Shown here one piece after another: positions 16,471-25,180 of a stretch of 42,086 nucleotides of DNA; position 1 is the first letter of the stretch; every line of letters begins with the position of its first letter. Position numbers and translations under genes: made by a program. Source of the DNA: Candidatus Heimdallarchaeota archaeon (GTDB taxonomy: Archaea > Asgardarchaeota > Heimdallarchaeia > JABLTI01); assembly GCA_030614005.1 (NCBI GenBank), contig JAUWKS010000028.1, positions 1 to 42,086 of the forward strand, written 5' to 3'. The notes beneath the pieces were generated by a model. The model saw only the letters and a list, made by a program, of their open reading frames with translations. It was not told the origin of the DNA and searched no databases.

Positions 16471-16842
16471 TTGGATAGAAATGGCTTAACAGATATCGAG
16501 GTAAAACAGCGGATAGAAAATTATTTGGATAAACGAGGTGTAAAATACAGGAGAAACGTTCCCTTTGGCAATCGTAAAAAACTAAATTATGTCTTTACTA
16601 ATGATCATGGTGAAACGGTAGGTGTATATTTGTTGCTTTGGTGGCGACCAGTAACATATAGAACAATATTTGATTTAATAGATTGGTCAAATAATGAAGA
16701 AATTCATCGTTTAATCTTGATTTGCAGAATAATGGGGGAAAGGGCTCGAGAAATTATGCACAAAGAGCCCAGTAATGTCAGTTATATCTTAGAATCTCGT
16801 TTCAGACGAGATGATTATAACCCGCTGCTTGCAGCATTTTAG
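16471..16842 (+). CDS. Small protein of unknown function
   Basis: A 123-residue protein opening MDRNGLTDIEVKQRIENYLDKRG, followed by a basic segment (KYRRNVPFGNRKK), a hydrophobic strand pair (GETVGVYLLLWWRPVTYRTI), and two helices. The pattern of helix, then beta strands with a middle acidic residue, has a vague resemblance to restriction-endonuclease-like folds, but I cannot find a complete D-x(n)-E-x-K motif and do not assign it. The start is a TTG supported by the perfect AAAGGAGGT site 11 bases upstream, the strongest ribosome-binding site in this window, so it may be highly translated. Confidence 0.65.
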   Translation: MDRNGLTDIEVKQRIENYLDKRGVKYRRNVPFGNRKKLNYVFTNDHGETVGVYLLLWWRPVTYRTIFDLIDWSNNEEIHRLILICRIMGERAREIMHKEPSNVSYILESRFRRDDYNPLLAAF

Positions 16843-16921
16843 CTAGTGAGGCTTGCCCTCTCTGCTATCACTTTTTCTCTTTCCTGATAATTTACTCGAG
16901 TCAAGGATTATTTTTGTCAGA

Positions 16922-17401
16922 TTAATCAAATAGTCTTCGAACTAGTTTTACTTTTTGGTTTTCATCATTGTATGTTACAAGACCATTATTTCTCAGATCA
17001 AATATGGTTCTCAATGTTGCTGCTGGTTGAATTCCACTTGCTTTTGAAAGTTCGTCCTTTGTCATGAGTGCTTTTTTGCCATGTAAGAGAGTGAGCATTC
17101 TCATATGTGCGTTACCATCTAGAACTTGTTCAGTCAGTATGATATAGAGTTTCATTACTTCTTGCAAATCTATTTCTACATCAGCTCTTCCTTTCAGATC
17201 CTCATACACACTCGAGAGCTCCATCATTTCCTCTTCCATTTGCTTCAATTTTTCTGTAGCAGACATCTTTTCTTTTTCAAAACTTTCTGATGCTCTTTTT
17301 GTTTCAGCTAATTTTTGATCATTAGCAGCAATTTTCGCTTCCAATTCTTTGATATAGCTTTGTATGCTGTCAAATGCATTTTGTATCGTATCGTTTGTCA
17401 A
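16922..17401 (-). CDS. Coiled-coil protein with C-terminal winged-helix domain
   Basis: A 159-residue protein. Residues 5-75 form a heptad-rich coiled coil (KELEAKIAANDQKLAETKRA, EKEKMSATEKLKQMEEEMME). The C-terminal half reads as a winged helix: MTKDELSKASGIQPAATLRTIFDLRNNGLVTY, then a charged wing and KLVRRLFD. This is the layout of a dimeric archaeal transcription regulator, though a structural or SMC-associated role is also possible. The open frame goes back to a GTG at 17413 that lies inside AGGTGGG, so the TTG at 17401 is taken as the start. Confidence 0.7.
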   Translation of the reverse strand: MTNDTIQNAFDSIQSYIKELEAKIAANDQKLAETKRASESFEKEKMSATEKLKQMEEEMMELSSVYEDLKGRADVEIDLQEVMKLYIILTEQVLDGNAHMRMLTLLHGKKALMTKDELSKASGIQPAATLRTIFDLRNNGLVTYNDENQKVKLVRRLFD

Positions 17402-17606
17402 TATATAACCCACCTAAAGATACAAAGATTTTTTTACTTAAATATTCTTCGCACTTTCAAGCTTCTACCAATTGTTTGGAAAAAATCATTATTCTTACCT
17501 AGAATAAATAAAAAAGTATCATTCCATAGTTTTAAAAGCAAATCAACCCGAAAAACTTTAAAGCAGATTTTAGTGCAAGCGTAATTATAACCAAGAGGGT
17601 AATATA

Positions 17607-17891
17607 TTGTTTAACAAAGTTCCTGTCCGAAATGAAATTATTGCCGATGAAGTCGTTATAGGACCACCTGGTTTAACGAGGTTTGAGAAAGCTCGCATTT
17701 TGGGAGCAAGAGGACTACAAATTTCTTTAGGTGCACCAATCTTAATTAAAATTAAGAAAGATATTACCGATCCTATTCTCATTGCAGAAGAAGAATTATA
17801 TAAGAATGTTCTACCTCTAACAATTGCCAGATTACTACCTGATGGGAAATTTCAAAATATACCATTGAGCTGGTTATTGAAAGGTAAATAG
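17607..17891 (+). CDS. rpoK: DNA-directed RNA polymerase subunit K (Rpo6)
   Basis: Counterpart of eukaryotic Rpb6 and bacterial omega, which clamps the largest polymerase subunit. The core [22 protein letters not shown], then [10 protein letters not shown] and [12 protein letters not shown], is unmistakable. 94 residues, with a C-terminal tail slightly longer than in many archaea ([11 protein letters not shown]). Start is a TTG with AGAGGGT ahead of it. In most archaea rpoK sits in the L13-S9-rpoN-rpoK cluster; here it is alone, about 12 kb from rps9, facing the beta-CASP nuclease gene tail to tail. Confidence 0.93.
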   Translation: MFNKVPVRNEIIADEVVIGPPGLTRFEKARILGARGLQISLGAPILIKIKKDITDPILIAEEELYKNVLPLTIARLLPDGKFQNIPLSWLLKGK

Positions 17892-17912
17892 ATTTTATTT
17901 TACCTTCCTTTT

Positions 17913-19280
17913 TTAATTTTGAATATTAAATGAATCCCCAGCTTTAGGTATGTAAGTGATCTTCTTTCTATCAAATTCTTTCTGTACGGATTGTGCTGCT
18001 TCTTTAACACAATGAACAAATATGTACTTGTCACTGTTTATAGCTTTTAGCATTTTGACAAGTTCATTTCTTTGAGCGTGTCCTGAAAATTGGAATTGCT
18101 TCACTTTAGCTTTTATTTCAACATTGGTGCCTTGTCCTTTCCTACTTTTTGACCAATTGAATAACTGTATATTGCGTTCACCATCTATGATAGATCTCCC
18201 AATAGTTCCTTCAACTTGATAACCGGATATTGCAATAAGATTTTCAGGAATGCCTGCGCCATGCAAAAGGTAAGAATGCATTGGTCCTCCCTCAAGCATA
18301 CCTGAGGTGGAGAGAATGATGTTTGGTTTCTTTTCAGTAACAATCATTTTTCTGAATGTATCTAAATTATCGGCAATATTACGATTCATTGGAATAAAAT
18401 TCCGTAGATCAAAGGGAACTTCGATTCTATGATCTTTGCACCAACTAAGTATTTTTTTAGAAACCCAATATTCAGTGAAATAACTACGATAAATTCGGTT
18501 CATTTTCAAGAGCATTCCGTCCATGTAGATATTGAAATTGCTTCCAATGAACTCTCGAGCAAGAATCGCTTCTATTTCTTGTCCTCTCCCTAAAGCGAAA
18601 GTTGGGATTATTGTTATACCACTATTTCTTCTTGTATTATAGATTGCATCTACTATTGCGTGATTTGGTTTTTCTCTATTTGGTAAATCTCTCAAACCAT
18701 TTGTTGCTTCAGATATAACTACAGAAATGTCCTCAAGTTGTGGATATTTATTTGAATCGTGATAAGGAGTTGCGAAGGTATTAATGTCTCCTGTATAAAA
18801 AATAAGTTGTCCTTTCCAATTTAGCAAAATGCTTGCAGAACCTAATATATGTCCTGCGTCAAAAAATGTTGCAGTAACACCATCTGCAACTTTGAATGAT
18901 CTATCGTAATAATGAGTGCTAATTTGATACAGAGTATCATACATATTATCTTCAGTCCAATGTCTCCCGCCTTCGATTTTAAGATGATCTCTCCACAAAA
19001 CAGCGCAAATTTCTTTTGTGGGATGAGTCATATGGATATCTCCTCTATAGCCCAGCCTAACTAATTTTGGAATATAACCTGAATGATCAAAATGAGCGTG
19101 TGATAAAACAACCCCATGCAAATCTTTTGCTATTTCATCTATTCCTTCTGGGGCAACAGTAGGCTTTTTTGGACGAATTTTCAAACCACAATCTAATAGT
19201 ATTCTTGTATCTTTGTCTTCTAAGAGGATGGCACTTCGACCGATTTCTTGCGCTGCACCATATATTGTAATTTTTACCAA
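17913..19280 (-). CDS. Beta-CASP metallo-beta-lactamase ribonuclease (aCPSF2-like)
   Basis: An RNA-processing nuclease of the same superfamily as CPSF73 and RNase J. Zinc-binding motifs in order: LLDCG (motif 1 Asp), HAHFDHSG (61-68), HILGSA, and YTGDIN; the beta-CASP part has VISEATNG, FALGRGQE, STSGMLEGGP, FSGHAQRNEL and a final VHC with its histidine. The protein is 455 residues and starts directly with the lactamase fold, so the KH domains of aCPSF1 are absent, as in aCPSF2. It is single and converges on rpoK. Whether it is mainly an endonuclease or a 5'-3' exonuclease cannot be read from sequence. Confidence 0.9.
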   Translation of the reverse strand: MVKITIYGAAQEIGRSAILLEDKDTRILLDCGLKIRPKKPTVAPEGIDEIAKDLHGVVLSHAHFDHSGYIPKLVRLGYRGDIHMTHPTKEICAVLWRDHLKIEGGRHWTEDNMYDTLYQISTHYYDRSFKVADGVTATFFDAGHILGSASILLNWKGQLIFYTGDINTFATPYHDSNKYPQLEDISVVISEATNGLRDLPNREKPNHAIVDAIYNTRRNSGITIIPTFALGRGQEIEAILAREFIGSNFNIYMDGMLLKMNRIYRSYFTEYWVSKKILSWCKDHRIEVPFDLRNFIPMNRNIADNLDTFRKMIVTEKKPNIILSTSGMLEGGPMHSYLLHGAGIPENLIAISGYQVEGTIGRSIIDGERNIQLFNWSKSRKGQGTNVEIKAKVKQFQFSGHAQRNELVKMLKAINSDKYIFVHCVKEAAQSVQKEFDRKKITYIPKAGDSFNIQN

Positions 19281-19550
19281 TTAAGTTTCACAACCGATAA
19301 CATCTCAAATGTAAGTGAGATAATTTTGATGAAAACACATTCTGCAATAAGTGTTTCGATACTGCTTCTAATTAACTCACAAGAGTATTTTATTCTTCTT
19401 GTTGCAAAAAGAACGAATTTACACAATTGTGAAAGGTTTATTTTCAGAAAGTACCAGTAATATAATGATAATGTATGTTTAAATAAAGGTTTGATAATTT
19501 GATATACATTCTAAAATGTTAGTAATAGAAATAAAATCGAGGTTTTCTCA

Positions 19551-20243
19551 TTGAGTGATAAAGAAAAAATAAGTGATGCCTACCAAAATTTTGCAGAAGG
19601 GTTAGAAGAGATTGAAGAAGAAGATAAGGAAAAGCGAAAAGAAGTATTGAAGAAAGGGATAATGGATCTTGAGCAAGAATATCGTGATGAAATTAAAGGC
19701 ACTCATGCAGTTGATGCACGAATAGTTAAACTCCGAAAGGACGCAGATATGCCTGAATTGATTGGTGTTGGAGACCGTGTACAAAAGAGTCGATTTAAAG
19801 ACAAAAGCAAATATGAACAGTTTCTTGCCAAGGAAATATTAGAAGTAGGCATAGAGGAAAGTAAAAGTTATGGAGGAATTATGACCTTCAAAGAATTTTG
19901 TCTACGCTTTGTTAAACAAAGACCTAACTGGGAAGCACCTTCTAAGGAAATTAGAAAAGCTTTAGAATATCTCGCTAAAGCAGGACTCATTCCCAAATTA
20001 TATAAAATGAAGACTAAAGACAATCTGATTACGTTTAAACCTGTTGAATTACACGGTGATGTCATAACTGTTCTTAATATTGCATCAACTACTGGTTCAA
20101 TAAGCGTTGCAGAAATTGTGGCAATAATCGGATGGAAAAAAGAGCGTGTTGAATTAACGTTAAGAAATTTGTCTGAACAAGAAATGGCTTATTATGATAA
20201 AAAGGAAGATGTCTATTTCTTTCCGAGTTTAAGAAAGAAATAA
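19551..20243 (+). CDS. ESCRT-II subunit, EAP30-domain (Vps22/Vps36-like) protein
   Basis: An EAP30-domain protein, the family of eukaryotic ESCRT-II subunits Vps22 (SNF8) and Vps36 that link ubiquitin-tagged cargo to ESCRT-III. The first 60 residues are a charged helical hairpin (YQNFAEGLEEIEEEDKEK), as in SNF8. Then come PELIGVGDRVQ (68-78), ILEVGIEESKSYGGIMTFKE (96-115), and two winged helices at about 110-165 and 166-230: KALEYLAKAGLIPKLY, VELHGDVITVLNIA, SVAEIVAIIGWKKERVELTL and VYFFPSL, in the same order and spacing as human SNF8. The TTG start has GAGGT ahead. Other ESCRT genes (Vps25, ESCRT-III, Vps4) are not in this window. Assignment to family is firm; Vps22 versus Vps36 is less so. 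Confidence 0.88.
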   Translation: MSDKEKISDAYQNFAEGLEEIEEEDKEKRKEVLKKGIMDLEQEYRDEIKGTHAVDARIVKLRKDADMPELIGVGDRVQKSRFKDKSKYEQFLAKEILEVGIEESKSYGGIMTFKEFCLRFVKQRPNWEAPSKEIRKALEYLAKAGLIPKLYKMKTKDNLITFKPVELHGDVITVLNIASTTGSISVAEIVAIIGWKKERVELTLRNLSEQEMAYYDKKEDVYFFPSLRKK

Positions 20244-20334
20244 ACAGTTCATTTTCCTTTCAATTCAATTCTTCAAAAAGAATTATAAGTTCTCTCTTTT
20301 TGCTTTCGTACAACTATAAATTGGTCGTGAATAA

Positions 20335-21567
20335 TTGAAGAAGATCCTTATTGTTGATTATATAGTCGGAGGAGGATTTGCAGAAGAAGATCTCCCACTA
20401 GATCGTCTTGCAGAAGGTTATGCTATTTTACGAGCATGTGTAGAACATTTTGCTATGCTCGGTTATAAAATTTCTACCTTAATAGATCAAAGACTTATGC
20501 AACATATCCGAATCTCTCCAATACATGATTTCATTTCTGTTGCTACTTACGAAGATTTTATTACAGGATTACAAACTCTATCTGATAAAGTAGATTATTC
20601 AATGACTTCTGCACCTGAATCAAAAGGCATTTTGAAAGATCTTTCTTCACTAATGCAAAATTCAAAATCACTTTATCTTGGTAGTAAACCAGAATCAATT
20701 GAAATTGCTGCTGACAAAATAAAAACAATGGAACTTGCTAAGAAACTGGGTTTAAATGTTCCAGCTACCTTTTCCCCTTCGTATAACGACTCATTTGAGA
20801 AAATTCAGTCTGACGTAGATATCCTTGGATATCCCTTAATTATTAAACCAATTGACGGTAGTGGTTGCAAAGGATTAACTAAAGCAACCAATGCAGATGG
20901 TCTGCGATTTGGATTACAGTCTGCTCATTCAGTAACTAACATGGAGAACTGTATTGTTCAGGAATTCATCCCAGGAGTGCCTATCAGTGTGAGCATAATC
21001 GCAAAAAATGAGAAAGTATATCCTATTTCAATTAATCGCCAAAAACTTCGATTAGATTCCAAGAACTATACTGGTCACTATCTCGGTGGTGAAATTCCTT
21101 TTAGCATTCCTGAATATAAAGATGAAATTATTAAAACTTCTATAAAATTAGTGAAAGAAATGGGTTTACAAGGGTGTGTAGGTGTAGACCTTATCGCTGG
21201 AGAAGAAGGTGTATTTGTTATCGAAGTAAATCCTCGAATAACTGTGCCCTATATTGCCCTTAAAGAGATAACGTCTCAAAATCTTGCGCAAATTTTAGTA
21301 GATTTAATAGAACACGATAAAGAAGTTCCTGAAATTACCTTTAATGGTTGTGTAACCTTTTCCAAGGTTTCTATTCCATCTTCTGTTAGCAAAACAGCTC
21401 AGTTTGAGCGAGTCACAGGAATTGATGGTGTTCAAGCTCCTCCATTGTCCATTAGTAACAATTCTCAAATTTACTCTTTAATTATGGGTTTCGGGCCCAC
21501 TATTGCTCAAGCAAGAAAAGATTTCCAGCGAGTCAAAAATGAAGTTTTAAATAGCTTATCAGGTTAA
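20335..21567 (+). CDS. mfnD: ATP-grasp ligase, MfnD-like (tyramine--L-glutamate ligase)
   Basis: MfnD joins glutamate to tyramine in methanofuran synthesis. The N-terminus ILIVDYIVGGGFAEEDL and the region EGYAILRACVEHFAML resemble archaeal MfnD. The ATP-grasp core has YPLIIKPIDGSGCKG (166-180), CIVQEFIPGVPISVSII (206-222) and the metal-binding VFVIEVNPRITVPYIAL (293-309). 410 residues, longer than the methanogen enzyme as I remember it. Methanofuran is the C1 carrier of the fwd-encoded enzyme whose genes lie at 35-41 kb in this window, which supports the assignment; related ATP-grasp ligases of other specificity cannot be excluded. The start is TTG with GGTCGTGA upstream; it converges on eS17. 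Confidence 0.72.
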   Translation: MKKILIVDYIVGGGFAEEDLPLDRLAEGYAILRACVEHFAMLGYKISTLIDQRLMQHIRISPIHDFISVATYEDFITGLQTLSDKVDYSMTSAPESKGILKDLSSLMQNSKSLYLGSKPESIEIAADKIKTMELAKKLGLNVPATFSPSYNDSFEKIQSDVDILGYPLIIKPIDGSGCKGLTKATNADGLRFGLQSAHSVTNMENCIVQEFIPGVPISVSIIAKNEKVYPISINRQKLRLDSKNYTGHYLGGEIPFSIPEYKDEIIKTSIKLVKEMGLQGCVGVDLIAGEEGVFVIEVNPRITVPYIALKEITSQNLAQILVDLIEHDKEVPEITFNGCVTFSKVSIPSSVSKTAQFERVTGIDGVQAPPLSISNNSQIYSLIMGFGPTIAQARKDFQRVKNEVLNSLSG

Positions 21568-21670
21568 CTTCTTTTTTCCTGAAAAATAATTTTATATCTA
21601 TTTTTTAAAATTAGCTAGAAATAAAATAGGTTAGAGTCTCGAGAGAACTCAAATAATAAAATTAGAAGGT

Positions 21671-21910
21671 TTAGTTGGTACCACTACCAACTGCTAACTT
21701 CTCGATAACTTGTACTTTGCCGTCTTTAATTTGGACCATAATTCTTGTAACATAACCAGCGATTCTATTTCGCATACGTTTAGATTGAACGTTTGTAAGT
21801 TTATTAACAAGTAATTTGTTATGATCAAAGTCAATTGAGAGGTGCTGGTGATATTTAGCAACTAACTCTTTAGATGTTCTTTTGATTTTATCAGATCGAA
21901 TATTACCCAT
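21671..21910 (-). CDS. rps17e: Small-subunit ribosomal protein eS17
   Basis: Component of the 30S subunit in archaea and the 40S in eukaryotes. It opens MGNIRSDKIKRTSKELVAKY, and has DFDHNKLLVNKLTNVQSKRMRNRIAGYVTRIM, both standard eS17 blocks. 79 residues. A GGAGGA site lies before the ATG at 21910; an in-frame TTG two codons upstream is less likely. It is a single gene between the MfnD-like and surface-protein genes. Confidence 0.94.
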   Translation of the reverse strand: MGNIRSDKIKRTSKELVAKYHQHLSIDFDHNKLLVNKLTNVQSKRMRNRIAGYVTRIMVQIKDGKVQVIEKLAVGSGTN

Positions 21911-21916
21911 TGGCAA

Positions 21917-22218
21917 TCCTCCGTAATATATTATAAATTGCCTAACTATCCTTTAATAAATCTTATCAACTATCTCTATTTTGAGAATATAGTTAATTAT
22001 AAGGTTCTACACTATTAACCGAGTGGAAAAATAACTTTAAATAATCTTCTTTTTTGTGTAAAGTAATTCCTAGATGATGGTAAACCTTATGAGGACTTTG
22101 TCATCTTAAAGTCTATGAAAAGTTTAAAAATAATGATTGATTTGACCGGTTACGGCTAAATCAAAGAAAGCAAAAATTCGGAAGAATAGACTATAGTCAA
22201 AAACCTAGGTGAAAGAAA
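21917..22218. promoter_or_regulatory. Divergent intergenic region with TATA box and inverted repeat
   Basis: About 300 bases between eS17 (minus) and the surface protein (plus). AGTTTAAAAA at 22121-22130 is a TATA-box candidate for the surface protein. GATTTGACCG (22139-22148) and CGGCTAAATC (22153-22162) form an inverted repeat with one G.T and one A.C pair around GTTA, sitting where transcription would start, so it could be an operator rather than an RNA hairpin. A likely eS17 promoter lies near 21940-21960 but I cannot fix it. Confidence 0.35.
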
Positions 22219-24054
22219 TTGAATATTCGTTCAAAGAAATTTATGACATATGCACTTTTAGTTTTAGTGATACCCTTTGTCTCGCTAATGACATTAAAAC
22301 AACATGACGTTGCTGCTGAAAGTCCAACTATTAGTATTACTGATGTGACCTCTACTCCTACGTATCGAATTGATGTCACAGTTGAAATTACTTTAACTGG
22401 GTACAATTATGATTTGTATACCGAAACACTTTACTTGTATCTAAATCAATCTGAAGCAAATATCCTCATTGATCTTGCCGATGATGAATATACTGGTTAT
22501 AATTCTTCCAAAACTTTCGGTAGACAAGATGAAGCAACTTTTGAAGCTTCTATTCTTTCGCCAACATTATCTGATGGTTCAGGCGAAGATTCAGCTAAAT
22601 ATAATGTAACTGTTGTTGCTCTTACAAATACCGACGAACAAAGTGATATTGTTGCATGGAGCGGTGGTTACATTTTCATTGATACTGAACCTCCTAAGGT
22701 TATCTTTGATACCCCAGCAATAGGTTACGAAGAAGTTTGGGGAATTTACCAAATAAAAGCCAATATAACTGACATCTCAAATTTGAGCCTTGTCCAATTT
22801 TTTGTTAATGGTGAAGAACGACATAGAATTGAAAACCCTGATCCAGCACAAATAACATTTACTTGGGATTATGAAAGCTACAAAGAAGTTGCTGAAGAAC
22901 CTCTAATTAAGGTTGCAGCTTACGATAATAGTTCAGCAATGAATCTTGAGGATAATACTACAACAGTAAAAGTTGTAGGACCTTCCTTACAATTAGAACA
23001 ATCCATTCCAACAATCATCGACTCAAATGAAACTTTGTATTTTAATGCAACAATAACAGATACAAATAACCCTGAAATTGATCTTGATTATGTTGGACTC
23101 CTATACTCCATAGATGGAGGAGCATGGGTTGAAGTAGCATTCAATAATCTAACAGTAGATGAAGCAACTCAAGGTAAATTCAATTATACTCTTAGTCCAC
23201 AACCTGTGGGAACAATGATTGAATGGAAAATCTATGCAAATAATACTGATGGACAATATCATGAATTCAAGAATGAAACATATCAACCATTTGTAGCAAA
23301 ATCAGTATTTCCAGACCACATCCTACCAACAGGTGAAGTAGAATATGATACAACAGTAACTTATGGCTTAAATGTAACTGTGAAACTAAATGTAACAGAG
23401 CATAGTGTGGTTAACTTCTGCTATTTAAATTACAGAATTGATATAGAAGATGATTTTGAAGAGCTATTATTAACCAATACTACGACAGGCGCAACAAACG
23501 ATACTTGGTTCTATTTTGAATATAATTTCACAGAAACTTATGACGTATTTACTATTATTGACTTCTATTTCTGGGTAAATGATAGTGGTAGTAATGAACT
23601 CACTCTAGATGATGGAGGAAAATATTACCATATCAAAGTAATGCCAATCGATTTGGTTGCACCTGTGATCAACATCACCGCAGTACCAGAAACAATTGTT
23701 TCCGGTCAGAATATTACTATAACAGTAACCATTGAAGAATCCAGTATTCTACTCTCGGTTCAAGTATTTTATACTGTTAATGGTGAACAACATGTAGTTG
23801 ATATGACCTACGTGTCTGGAACAACATATTCTGCAAGCTTTGTAGTACATGCAAGCACAGGTGATAAAGTAGAAATCTTTGTGAGAGCATATGATGAATA
23901 CTATAATACTGCAGTTTCTGAAGTATACCAGTTCGATATCGAATCCGCAAAACCATCTGGATCACATTCAAACGCTTGGTTATGGTTAATGCTTATTGCT
24001 TTGATTATTATCCCACTAGCAATAACATTCGTATTACTAAAACCACAAAAATAA
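22219..24054 (+). CDS. Secreted, C-terminally anchored surface protein with Ig-like domains
   Basis: A 611-residue envelope protein. It begins with a signal peptide (basic MNIRSKKFM, then hydrophobic ALLVLVIPFVSLMTL, to about residue 30), followed by beta-rich repeats that read like Ig/cadherin-type domains (for instance VDVTVEITLTGY, DTEPPKVIFDTP, TITDTNNPEIDLDYVGL, LVAPVINITAV), and ends with a single membrane helix (WLWLMLIALIIIPLAITFVLL) and a short KPQK tail. I count about 20 N-x-S/T sites in the outer part, far more than in the cytoplasmic proteins here, so it is probably N-glycosylated. Start TTG with AGGTGA ahead. No enzyme motif; likely adhesin, receptor-like or S-layer-associated. 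Confidence 0.85.
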   Translation: MNIRSKKFMTYALLVLVIPFVSLMTLKQHDVAAESPTISITDVTSTPTYRIDVTVEITLTGYNYDLYTETLYLYLNQSEANILIDLADDEYTGYNSSKTFGRQDEATFEASILSPTLSDGSGEDSAKYNVTVVALTNTDEQSDIVAWSGGYIFIDTEPPKVIFDTPAIGYEEVWGIYQIKANITDISNLSLVQFFVNGEERHRIENPDPAQITFTWDYESYKEVAEEPLIKVAAYDNSSAMNLEDNTTTVKVVGPSLQLEQSIPTIIDSNETLYFNATITDTNNPEIDLDYVGLLYSIDGGAWVEVAFNNLTVDEATQGKFNYTLSPQPVGTMIEWKIYANNTDGQYHEFKNETYQPFVAKSVFPDHILPTGEVEYDTTVTYGLNVTVKLNVTEHSVVNFCYLNYRIDIEDDFEELLLTNTTTGATNDTWFYFEYNFTETYDVFTIIDFYFWVNDSGSNELTLDDGGKYYHIKVMPIDLVAPVINITAVPETIVSGQNITITVTIEESSILLSVQVFYTVNGEQHVVDMTYVSGTTYSASFVVHASTGDKVEIFVRAYDEYYNTAVSEVYQFDIESAKPSGSHSNAWLWLMLIALIIIPLAITFVLLKPQK

Positions 24055-24066
24055 TCAAATTATTGA

Positions 24067-24086
24067 TTGAGGGTTTACTCCCTCAA
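24067..24086 (+). terminator. Hairpin terminator after the surface protein
   Basis: TTGAGGG-TTTACT-CCCTCAA is a perfect 7-bp stem and 6-base loop, followed within a few bases by TCTCTTTTTT. It lies 13 bases after the surface-protein stop. Confidence 0.65.
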
Positions 24087-24337
24087 AATATCTCTTTTTT
24101 CATATCAAGTTTTAATAATTTTCTTAGTTAAATTTCTAAAAAAAATATGATTTATTAAAAGTAATTTTGAATTTTTAATTCCAAATTAATTAATTTTTTT
24201 GCCTCTCTTGCCTTAGAATAATTTTACTTGTTACTTTAGTAAAATATTTAAGAAATTAAGAAGCAACTATTAATATTTGAAAAGTATAAAAATAATTACA
24301 ATTAAAATTATTCAATTAACAGATATATGTACATTAA

Positions 24338-24832
24338 ATGAGCTCTCCCCAAATGATTCAGAATTTAATTATTATTAAAGATAGTTTATCAATTTTTAAT
24401 ACAAACTTTGGCAATTGCCATAAATTAGATTCTGATCCTTTATTGCTTTCAGCATTTTTTGATGCGCTCCTCATATTTGCAAATGAATTTGAACAAGGAA
24501 AATTAGAACAATTAAACTTTAAAGATACAAAAGTAAATTTCTATAGTAAAGATAAACTCCTCTTTTTAACCATTTCAGATTTAGACGATAAGCAAGGTGT
24601 AATTCAAACTAAATTGAAAAAAATTGCAAAATTCTTCTTAGATGAATATGCAGAAGTTTTAACAAATTATAACGGAGAGATATCTCAATTTTACGAATTC
24701 AAGGATTTATTAATTGAAGAGAAAATTGCCCAAATTAATTGTGGAAAGTATCCTGAATGTTCAAGTTGTCCAAATAGGGATAATGATAGTGTTATTCTTA
24801 CTGAAATGTTGAAAAATGACTCAATTGAATAA
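24338..24832 (+). CDS. Longin-like domain protein with C-terminal Cys motif
   Basis: A 164-residue protein. Residues 8-110 follow the pattern of small longin/roadblock-type regulatory domains that are abundant in Asgard genomes: a first strand NLIIIKDSLSIFN, a helix DPLLLSAFFDALLIFANEFEQG, strands KVNFYSKDKLLFLTIS, and a final helix TKLKKIAKFFLDEYAEVL. After it comes CGKYPECSSCPNRDND, with three cysteines (C-x5-C-x2-C) that might bind metal or carry a lipid. In eukaryotes longin domains serve as platforms for small GTPases and vesicle coats; two Rab-like GTPases lie 6 kb away. The domain call rests on the strand/helix pattern, not a conserved motif. Confidence 0.6.
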   Translation: MSSPQMIQNLIIIKDSLSIFNTNFGNCHKLDSDPLLLSAFFDALLIFANEFEQGKLEQLNFKDTKVNFYSKDKLLFLTISDLDDKQGVIQTKLKKIAKFFLDEYAEVLTNYNGEISQFYEFKDLLIEEKIAQINCGKYPECSSCPNRDNDSVILTEMLKNDSIE

Positions 24833-24973
24833 GATGATTTAGAAGAGATTTTTACAATATTTTATTCCTTGAAATTTTTTAGTTTTTGTGTGTCGTGCTG
24901 ATTCAATAATAATTTAAATTGGAAATTAAATAATGTTCTCAAATATATCAAGAGAAAATTAGGTGAGCTATCT

Positions 24974-25174
24974 ATGCCTGTAATAACAGTAGAAGGTTCA
25001 ATAAAGAGTGTTAACGAAAAAAGGAAATTGGTTGAATTGCTAACAAAAGCAATGAAAGAAGCTTATGGATATCCCGAAGAATTTTCACATATAACAGTGA
25101 TCATTAATGAGAATAGTTCTGAAAACATTGGAACCAATGGTAAGCTTCTGGTTGATATAAGAAAAAGTGAATAG
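24974..25174 (+). CDS. 4-oxalocrotonate tautomerase family protein
   Basis: A 66-residue tautomerase subunit. After removal of Met, Pro2 would be the N-terminal catalytic base (MPVITVEGSIKSVNEKRKL). LVELLTKAMKEAYGYPEEFSHITVIINE matches the helix and second strand of the family. These proteins assemble as hexamers or trimers and catalyse enol-keto tautomerisation or dehalogenation; the physiological substrate cannot be deduced. AGGTGAG lies eight bases ahead of the ATG. It converges on the GNAT gene with six bases between stops. Confidence 0.88.
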   Translation: MPVITVEGSIKSVNEKRKLVELLTKAMKEAYGYPEEFSHITVIINENSSENIGTNGKLLVDIRKSE

Positions 25175-25180
25175 ATTTCT

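Noticed and set aside
21635..21651. Imperfect inverted repeat GAGTCTCGAGAGAACTC between mfnD and rps17e
   Set aside because: Needs a bulge and a 2-base loop; no T tract on either side strong enough to call a terminator.
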